Assembly: GCF_030209435.1 (NCBI RefSeq)
Contig: NZ_JARVRX010000001.1
Location: forward strand, 558,001 to 622,000
DNA length: 64,000 nucleotides
From: Mycolicibacterium sp. lyk4-40-TYG-92
GTDB lineage: Bacteria; Actinomycetota; Actinomycetes; Mycobacteriales; Mycobacteriaceae
Direction of reading: 5' to 3'
Positions 58,563-64,000 of the stretch are shown one piece after another. The notes under the pieces were generated by a model. It was not told the origin of the DNA and made no database searches. It saw nothing but the letters and a program-made list of their open reading frames with translations. A program made the translations under genes and the position numbers. Numbering within the stretch: the first letter of the stretch is position 1; each line of letters starts with the position of its first letter.

Positions 58563-60410
58563 GTGACGGTGACGGTGTCGCGCGTGCGCGCGGCCAAGCC
58601 TGGGACGATGCTCGACGCCGCCGATGACGTCCGGACCACGTCAGCCGCGTTGGAGATCGTCATCGGCGTCGAGCGCGGCCGGCTGGCCGACCTGAAAGCG
58701 CACTGGCAGGGGCAGGCAGCCGATGCCGCGGCCGCCAAGGCGCAACAGCTGATCGATGACCAGGAGGCCTACCGGTCCCGGTTGGACAAGCTGACGAAGG
58801 CGCTGACCGAAGGCGGTCAGCAGCTCGGCGCGGTGCGCACGACCCTGCTCGAATTGGTCGACACCGCAATGAAACTGGGCTTCGGCGTGTCCGACGACGG
58901 CGTGGTGACGCCGCAGCAGTGGCTGATCGGGCAGCTGTCGCAGCTGAAGGAATGGGCCGCGGGGATGACCAAGGCGATCCAGGGCCTGCTGCAGACGTTC
59001 GACGTCGCCGATGCGGCGGCGGCCGCGGCCATCGACGCGGCGGCCACCGGACCCAAGCCCGGCCCGCAGGTCACCGTTGACGGACAGCCGATCCAGATTC
59101 CGTCCCCGGACACCAAACCGGAGGACGTCGCCAAGTGGTGGAGCTCGCTGACGCCCGAACAACGCCAGGCCCTGATCGCCCGTCACCCACCGGAGCTGGG
59201 CAACCTCAACGGCATCGGGGCGACGGTCCGCGACCAGGTCAACCAGCAGGTCATGAACGACGACCTCAACCGGGTTCGGGATGTGGCGAACCGCAACCAC
59301 GTCTCCGAAGACGATGTGCTGAAGGACCCGGGGCGCTACGGGCTGACCCAGACCGACGCCACCCGCTTCTACAACGCCCGGCGGACCAGTGAGGGGCTGG
59401 CGCACCAGCGGGGCGACGACCCGAAAACGCCGCGACCGGTCATGCTGTGGGGCTACCAGCCCGAGGCGGACAACGGTCAGGGCCGGGCGGCGATCTGCAT
59501 CGGCAACCCCGACACCGCCACCAACACGACGGTGATCGTGCCCGGCACCGGCAGCAGTGTGCGCGACGGCTGGCTCGCCGACGGCCACGACGACGCGATC
59601 AAGATGTACGAGCAGGCCGCGCGGGCAGACCCGGGTCGCTCGACCGCGGTGATGATGTGGATGGGTTACGACGCGCCCGACGCCTTCTCCGACCCCCGGA
59701 TCGCCAACCCGACACTGGCCCGCCAGGGTGGTGATCTGTTGGCTGCCGACGTAAATGGTTTGTCCGCAACGCATCTGGGCACGTCGCACGTGACGGTGAT
59801 CGGGCATTCGTACGGGTCGACCACCGTCGCCGACGCCTGCGCGGGCAGTGGGATGCGGGCCAACGATGTGGTGCTGATCGGTAGTCCGGGCACCGATCTC
59901 GCCAAGAGCGCGGCCGACTTCCACGTCAACGGCGGGCAGGTGTACGTGGGCGCGGCGTCGACCGACCCGGTCACCTGGCTGGGCTCGCCCGGGCCGGCCG
60001 CGGCGCAATGGATCAATTCGGAGCTGGGCTATCCGGTCGGGCCCGTCGCCGGTCTGGGCTCCGACCCGGCGGCAGACGGTTTCGGCGCCACCCGGTTCCG
60101 CGCCGAGGTGGCCGGTCAGGACGGTTGGGCGTTCGGCGATCATTCGCGCTACTACGACATGGGTAGCGAGTCACTGCGGGCAATGACCGATATCGCCAGT
60201 GGGCACTCCGAAAGACTGGCGACCGACGGGCTGCTGGCGGCCGAGCGTGAGAAGCCCGTCATCTCGACGCCGGACCACATCGACCTGCCGTTCGGCATCG
60301 ACCTACCGGTGCCGCATGCGGACATCCCTGTTCCCGGTCTCCCCGCGATCGACGACCCGGAAGCAGACCGTCCCGGCAGCACAGTAACGGGGGGCCATGA
60401 GTACAAGTAG
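58563..60410 (+). CDS. DUF1023 alpha/beta hydrolase with WXG-like helical amino terminus
   Basis: A 615-residue protein. The first 170 residues are helical (residues such as HWQGQAADAAAAKAQQLIDD resemble a WXG100-type hairpin). A linker and the DUF1023 domain follow, an alpha/beta hydrolase with nucleophile Ser in VIGHSYGSTTVADA near 415. VPGTGSSVRDGW is the likely oxyanion region. Such proteins are mycobacterial and often neighbour a lipoprotein gene, as here. The GTG at 58563 was chosen over earlier in-frame starts because coding-like sequence begins there (VTVTVSRVRAAKPG). Substrate unknown. Confidence 0.82.
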   Translation: MTVTVSRVRAAKPGTMLDAADDVRTTSAALEIVIGVERGRLADLKAHWQGQAADAAAAKAQQLIDDQEAYRSRLDKLTKALTEGGQQLGAVRTTLLELVDTAMKLGFGVSDDGVVTPQQWLIGQLSQLKEWAAGMTKAIQGLLQTFDVADAAAAAAIDAAATGPKPGPQVTVDGQPIQIPSPDTKPEDVAKWWSSLTPEQRQALIARHPPELGNLNGIGATVRDQVNQQVMNDDLNRVRDVANRNHVSEDDVLKDPGRYGLTQTDATRFYNARRTSEGLAHQRGDDPKTPRPVMLWGYQPEADNGQGRAAICIGNPDTATNTTVIVPGTGSSVRDGWLADGHDDAIKMYEQAARADPGRSTAVMMWMGYDAPDAFSDPRIANPTLARQGGDLLAADVNGLSATHLGTSHVTVIGHSYGSTTVADACAGSGMRANDVVLIGSPGTDLAKSAADFHVNGGQVYVGAASTDPVTWLGSPGPAAAQWINSELGYPVGPVAGLGSDPAADGFGATRFRAEVAGQDGWAFGDHSRYYDMGSESLRAMTDIASGHSERLATDGLLAAEREKPVISTPDHIDLPFGIDLPVPHADIPVPGLPAIDDPEADRPGSTVTGGHEYK

Positions 60411-60954
60411 TCGGTGCCGCACGGTCGTTGCGGCAGTCCTGTGTTCGGTGATGTTAGGAGGATGTGGCGTGATTCCCTTGCCGCACTTCGGCTCCGGTCG
60501 TGGTGCCGACAAACAGGCCAACTCGATGACCCCCGACCAGGCCATGGCGCAGGTCGTCGGTACCGGTCGTCAGCTCAGGAAGGTGGCCCGGCTGGAAGAC
60601 GTCTCGGGCGGTGGTCACTTCCAGTCCTGTGACGACGTGGGATCGCCGCCGTACCGGGGATACCTCGAGATGAGTTCGCTGCTGCCGCCGGGCGCCACGG
60701 CCGACGCGTACGCCCGGCAGGTCGCCGATGCCATGATCGCCGCCGGCTGGACCGCGGGTGCCCCACCCGGAAAGTCCCTGTACGGCACCGTGATCCACCA
60801 GGGCGGCGTCATGGTGGTGATGGGCGGCGTGGCCCACGCGCCCAGCCGCCTTTCCATCACGATCTACGGCGAGTGTCGCGACCTGACCAACCACCGTGAC
60901 GACGGTGGCACCGTCGGCCGCGACCTCACCGACGAGTTGAACAACGACTCGTGA
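60397..60954 (+). CDS. Lipoprotein next to the DUF1023 hydrolase
   Basis: A 185-residue lipoprotein. The signal core is VVAAVLCSVM with lipobox LGGC at residues 20-23. The mature domain has two cysteines (FQSCDDVG and YGECRDLT) and a mixed alpha-beta pattern, without a known motif. The ATG at 60397 lies inside the hydrolase gene, overlapping it by 14 bp, so the pair is coupled. It may anchor or assist the hydrolase at the membrane, which is inferred only from position. Confidence 0.82.
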   Translation: MSTSSRCRTVVAAVLCSVMLGGCGVIPLPHFGSGRGADKQANSMTPDQAMAQVVGTGRQLRKVARLEDVSGGGHFQSCDDVGSPPYRGYLEMSSLLPPGATADAYARQVADAMIAAGWTAGAPPGKSLYGTVIHQGGVMVVMGGVAHAPSRLSITIYGECRDLTNHRDDGGTVGRDLTDELNNDS

Positions 60955-60957
60955 GCG

Positions 60958-61449
60958 CTACCGGTAGTTGACGAACTGCAGCGCCACGTCCAGGTCGGCG
61001 CCCTTGAGCAGGGCGATGACGGCCTGCAGGTCGTCGCGCTTCTTGCTGGACACGCGAATCTCGTCGCCCTGAATCTGCGCCTTGACGCCCTTGGGGCCCT
61101 CGTCACGGATGATCTTGGTGATCTTCTTGGCCTGCTCGCTGCTGATGCCCTGCTGCAGCGTGCCCGACACCCGGTAGGTCTTACCGCTGGGCTGCGGATC
61201 GCCGGCGTCGAACGCCTTCATCGAGATGTCGCGGCGGACCAGCTTCTCCTTGAACACGTCGACCGCGGCCTTGACGCGCTCCTCGGTCGAGGAGACCAGT
61301 TCGATGACCTCATCGCCCTTCCAGGCGATGGTGGTGTCGGTACCGCGGAAGTCGAAGCGGGTGGACAGCTCCTTGGCGGCTTGATTCAGCGCGTTGTCGA
61401 CTTCCTGCCGGTCGACCTTGCTGACGATGTCGAACGATGAATCCGCCAT
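60958..61449 (-). CDS. yajQ: YajQ family cyclic-di-GMP-binding protein
   Basis: A 163-residue protein of the YajQ family (Rv0566c), which binds nucleotides and in some bacteria cyclic di-GMP. The family start [20 protein letters not shown] in pieces and [18 protein letters not shown] are intact. The conserved ending [20 protein letters not shown] is also present. GGAGGG lies before the ATG at 61449. It converges with the lipoprotein gene and diverges from tRNA-Tyr. Confidence 0.93.
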   Translation of the reverse strand: MADSSFDIVSKVDRQEVDNALNQAAKELSTRFDFRGTDTTIAWKGDEVIELVSSTEERVKAAVDVFKEKLVRRDISMKAFDAGDPQPSGKTYRVSGTLQQGISSEQAKKITKIIRDEGPKGVKAQIQGDEIRVSSKKRDDLQAVIALLKGADLDVALQFVNYR

Positions 61450-61563
61450 TGGATTGCCCTCCGTATCTGCGCCCCTGGTAGGGGTCCCGTTTTCGTGTTC
61501 GGTACATCTTCGTTGTACTCTGCTACTCGCGCCAAACCCGGGGTCCCCGGTGGTGCGAATCCC

Positions 61564-61646
61564 GGCAGATTGCCCGAGCGGCCAATGGGAGCGGACTGTA
61601 AATCCGTCGGCGAAAGCCTACGCAGGTTCGAATCCTGCATCTGCCA
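61564..61646 (+). tRNA. tRNA-Tyr (GTA anticodon)
   Basis: The acceptor stem GGCAGAT pairs with ATCTGCC, and the T arm is GCAGG-TTCGAAT-CCTGC. The anticodon loop is CTGTAAA with GTA, reading tyrosine codons. A long variable arm (about CGTCGGCGAAAGCCTACG) makes it a class II tRNA, as usual for bacterial tRNA-Tyr. The CCA end is not encoded (ACAC follows). TACTCT at 61516 is a plausible -10. A terminator follows at once. Confidence 0.96.
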
Positions 61647-61652
61647 CACTGA

Positions 61653-61678
61653 TCAGGCCCCCTTTCGAGGGGGCCTGA
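61653..61678 (+). terminator. Intrinsic terminator of tRNA-Tyr
   Basis: TCAGGCCCCCT-TTCG-AGGGGGCCTGA is a perfect 11-bp stem with a stable TTCG tetraloop, followed by CGTGTTTT. It starts seven bases after the tRNA and is the most classical rho-independent terminator in the window. Confidence 0.92.
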
Positions 61679-61709
61679 CGTGTTTTCGGGGTTGGTTAGG
61701 ATTTCACGC

Positions 61710-62627
61710 ATGGTCGAGTCCACTTCGGATCAGAACGTCGTGCTCGACGTCGAGGGCTCCGGTGTGCAACCGCCGGTCGACCCGAAGATTCGCAAGCAGT
61801 TCGCGCTGCTCGAGCGGTTCGCCCCGCCTATCGGATCCCGGTGGGCCACCGAGCTGTGGTGTACGCCGCCGATCATCGAGCAGAGCTTGCGGATGCCGCC
61901 CGGCGTCGCGCCGGGCACTCCGCTCGAAGCGCACTGGGACGGTCACCGCATCGCCGGGGAGTCCTGGGGTGACGGTCCGCCGGTGTACCTCGTACATGGC
62001 TGGGGCGGCCGCCGACCCCACCTGGGCATGTTCATCAAACCGTTGGTGGCCGCCGGCTACCGGGTCATCGCCTTCGATCTGCCCAGCCACAACGAGTCCG
62101 ATCCGGGTGCGCTCAAGCCGGGACGCACCACGGCCATCGAGTGCGCCGACGCCGTCGCGGCCGTCATCCGCGAGCACGGGGCGGCGCACGCGGTCGTCGC
62201 CCATTCTCTCGGGGCCAACGCGACCACCATGGCCGCCGCGGTGAACGGCGCGAAGGTGGGCCGGTTGGTGCTGCTCGCGCCGATGGGCGATTACCCGATG
62301 TACCTGGACCTGTTCGCCGCGCGGCACAACTTCGGTCCGCGGATTCGCGCCGGCCTGCAGACTCGCCTGGTCCGCCGGATCGGGATGTCGCTGGAAGACA
62401 CCAACATGGTCAACCTCGGCGCCCGGGCGGGCCACCCGCCGCTGCTACTGATTCACGACCCCGACGACCCCGACAGTCCGTACTCGTCGAGCGAGAAGCT
62501 CGCCGCTTCGTGGCCCGGGTCCGAGCTGCTCACCACCAAGGGACTCGGCAAGCTCGCGCACTACCGCATGCTGCGGCACCGCCCGGCCATCAACGCGGGC
62601 ATCGATTTCATCGGCAGCCCGGCCTGA
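61710..62627 (+). CDS. Alpha/beta hydrolase
   Basis: A 305-residue alpha/beta hydrolase. The oxyanion motif is VYLVHGWGGRRPHLG, the nucleophile Ser is in VVAHSLGANATTM, the acid probably in LLIHDPDDPDS and the histidine in KLAHYRML. There is no signal peptide. The ATG at 61710 follows TAGGAT (61697-61702) by seven bases, a leaderless start clear of the tRNA terminator. Substrate is unknown. Confidence 0.85.
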   Translation: MVESTSDQNVVLDVEGSGVQPPVDPKIRKQFALLERFAPPIGSRWATELWCTPPIIEQSLRMPPGVAPGTPLEAHWDGHRIAGESWGDGPPVYLVHGWGGRRPHLGMFIKPLVAAGYRVIAFDLPSHNESDPGALKPGRTTAIECADAVAAVIREHGAAHAVVAHSLGANATTMAAAVNGAKVGRLVLLAPMGDYPMYLDLFAARHNFGPRIRAGLQTRLVRRIGMSLEDTNMVNLGARAGHPPLLLIHDPDDPDSPYSSSEKLAASWPGSELLTTKGLGKLAHYRMLRHRPAINAGIDFIGSPA

Positions 62628-62665
62628 TCGATTCGGAACGGCGCTGACGGGTTAACGTCACTGGG

Positions 62666-63844
62666 GTGGACTCCGCGATGAGCGCGATCGGACATGCCCT
62701 GGCCTTGGCCGGTTCGATGACATGGGAGATTCTCTGGGCGCTGATCCTCGGGTTCGCGCTGTCGGCGGTGGTGCAGGCCGTCGTCCGGAAGTCGACGATC
62801 GTCCGCCTCCTCGGTGACGACAAGCCGAAAACCCTCGCGGTGGCCGCGGGACTCGGCGCGGCATCGTCGTCGTGTTCGTATGCGGCAGTGGCGTTGGCGC
62901 GCTCACTGTTTCGCAAAGGCGCCAACTTCACCGCGGCGATGGCGTTCGAGATCGGCTCGACCAACCTCGTCGTCGAACTCGGCATCATCCTGGCCCTGCT
63001 GATGGGTTGGCAGTTCACCGCGGCGGAATTCGTCGGTGGCCCGATCATGATCGTCGTCCTGGCGGTGCTGTTCCGCTTGTTCGTCCGAAGTCGTCTCATC
63101 GACGAGGCCCGCGTGCAGGCGGATCACGGCATCGCCGGCTCGATGGAAGGCCATGCCGCCATGGACATGTCGGTGCAGGGCGAGGGCTCGTTCGCCAAGC
63201 GCCTGTTCTCCGGACCCGGCCTCACATCGGTCTCGCACGTGTTCGTCATGGAGTGGGCGGCGATCCTGCGGGATCTGGTCCTCGGTCTGCTCATCGCCGG
63301 CGCCATCGGCGCGTGGGTGCCAAATACGTTCTGGGAGAACTTCTTCCTCGCCGACGACCCGACCTGGGCGGCGGTCTGGGGACCGCTCGTCGGGCCGGCC
63401 GTGGCGGTCGTGTCGTTCGTCTGCTCCATCGGGAACGTGCCCCTGGCGGCGGTGCTGTGGAACGGCGGCATCAGCTTCGGCGGTGTCGTGGCGTTCATCT
63501 TCGCCGACCTGCTCATCCTGCCGATCCTCAACATCTACCGGAAGTACTACGGCACCCGGATGATGCTGACGCTGCTGGCCACCTTCTACATCTCGATGGT
63601 CGCGGCGGGCTATCTCGTCGAATTGCTCTTCGGTGCAACGGGTCTCATCCCGACCCAGCGCAATGCCATGGTGATGGAGAGCGGCATCTCGTGGAACTAC
63701 ACCACCTGGCTCAACATCGTCTTCCTACTGTTGGCCGCGGTGCTGGTGATCCGCTTCGTGCGCACCGGCGGCATCCCGATGCTGCGCATGATGGGCGGCT
63801 CACCCGACGCGGGTCATGAGGGCCACCACGAGCACGCGCACTAG
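62666..63844 (+). CDS. Permease of the DUF318/ArsP type
   Basis: A 392-residue membrane protein with about eight to ten helices. The family signature is LGAASSSCSYAAVALARSLF, with a second copy-like segment SFVCSIGNVPLAAVLW. FEIGSTNLVVELGIILALL and a His-rich tail (HEGHHEHAH) are also present. ArsP relatives export organoarsenicals, but most actinobacterial members have unknown substrates; the tail suggests metal binding. The GTG at 62666 follows TAACGT (62653-62658) by seven bases, a leaderless start. Similar to Rv2963 as I recall. Confidence 0.83.
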   Translation: MDSAMSAIGHALALAGSMTWEILWALILGFALSAVVQAVVRKSTIVRLLGDDKPKTLAVAAGLGAASSSCSYAAVALARSLFRKGANFTAAMAFEIGSTNLVVELGIILALLMGWQFTAAEFVGGPIMIVVLAVLFRLFVRSRLIDEARVQADHGIAGSMEGHAAMDMSVQGEGSFAKRLFSGPGLTSVSHVFVMEWAAILRDLVLGLLIAGAIGAWVPNTFWENFFLADDPTWAAVWGPLVGPAVAVVSFVCSIGNVPLAAVLWNGGISFGGVVAFIFADLLILPILNIYRKYYGTRMMLTLLATFYISMVAAGYLVELLFGATGLIPTQRNAMVMESGISWNYTTWLNIVFLLLAAVLVIRFVRTGGIPMLRMMGGSPDAGHEGHHEHAH

Positions 63845-64000
63845 GACAGCCTCAGCGCGAGCCGCGCACGGCCGGGACCGCGCAATTCGTCCAGCGAGTC
63901 GCGGCGTCCGGTCATCGCCATGAGTAGGGCCTCTCCGGTTCCGGTCACCTCGGGTCCGCTGCCGTGCTGCCAGGCGACGTCGGTGGCCCGCAGACGCAAC
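63841..64000 (-). CDS. Maleylpyruvate isomerase/mycothiol-dependent enzyme family protein (3' end)
   Basis: Only the last 52 residues are in the window; the start lies beyond the right edge. The visible end includes WQHGSGPEVTGTGEALLMAM and GRRDSLDELRGPG, the carboxy-terminal pattern of actinobacterial MDMPI/DinB-like proteins that may use mycothiol. The stop overlaps the permease stop region by 4 bp in convergent orientation. The call is tentative because the catalytic part is missing. Confidence 0.7.
   Translation of the reverse strand, partial: LRLRATDVAWQHGSGPEVTGTGEALLMAMTGRRDSLDELRGPGRARLALRLS

Overview
This window is a high-GC chromosomal segment of a mycobacterium, probably a rapidly growing non-tuberculous species (Mycolicibacterium type). 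The evidence is gene order. From memory of the M. tuberculosis map, it follows Rv0528 to Rv0566c in outline: resB, ccsB, the Rv0530/Rv0530A/Rv0531 homologues, menA, mtnP, menE, a pitA block, menB, fadD8, menC, bpoC, menD, mgtA, menG, menJ, grcC1, htpX, gpsA and yajQ. A PPE protein, mycothiol/F420-type enzymes and many mycobacterial leaderless promoters (TANNNT followed by 6-7 nt and the start codon) fit this. No insertion sequence, prophage or CRISPR array was seen.

Layout. 1-2.8 kb: end of the cytochrome c maturation genes (resB-ccsB) and a MinD/EspI-like ATPase. 2.8-25.4 kb: menaquinone genes menA, menE, menB and menC interspersed with mtnP, a nitronate-monooxygenase-like enzyme, a DUF4407 membrane protein, a phosphate permease operon, bluB, an MFS/GntR pair, fadD8 with a KstR-type operator, an amidohydrolase and an acyl-CoA ligase. 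25.4-37.4 kb: an accessory island between menC and bpoC, which are adjacent in M. tuberculosis. It carries a methyltransferase, an orphan PPE gene and a complete isonitrile lipopeptide (INLP) cluster: Fe(II)/2-oxoglutarate isonitrile synthase, FcoT-like thioesterase/lyase, FadD10-like ligase, ACP and a single-module C-A-T-R NRPS. These genes overlap end to end and run into a small HMA-domain metallochaperone resembling the amino terminus of CtpB. A GlxA regulator and a DJ-1 protein resembling isonitrile hydratase follow. 37.5-49.3 kb: the rest of the menaquinone pathway (menD, menG, menJ, grcC1) with bpoC, mgtA, a COG0523 metal GTPase, ppnP and an esterase. 49.3-64 kb: htpX, a cysteine-rich DUF1326 protein whose promoter lies between two CsoR-type operators, a SulP-carbonic anhydrase fusion, a two-component system, small secreted proteins, gpsA, a DUF1023 hydrolase, yajQ, tRNA-Tyr and a permease.

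How it fits together. The backbone makes menaquinone: MenD, MenC, MenE and MenB build the naphthoate ring, GrcC1-type synthase the prenyl tail, MenA joins them, MenG methylates and MenJ saturates the tail. The island should make an isonitrile lipopeptide metallophore. The PPE gene and mmaE carry near-identical ECF-type promoters (GGAAC-N17-CGACTA), which suggests one regulon. Metal handling recurs across the window: INLP cluster, HMA protein, COG0523 GTPase and CsoR-operated DUF1326 gene. The most novel hypothesis is an INLP system coupled to a CtpB-derived metal-binding domain and flanked by a possible isonitrile-degrading enzyme.
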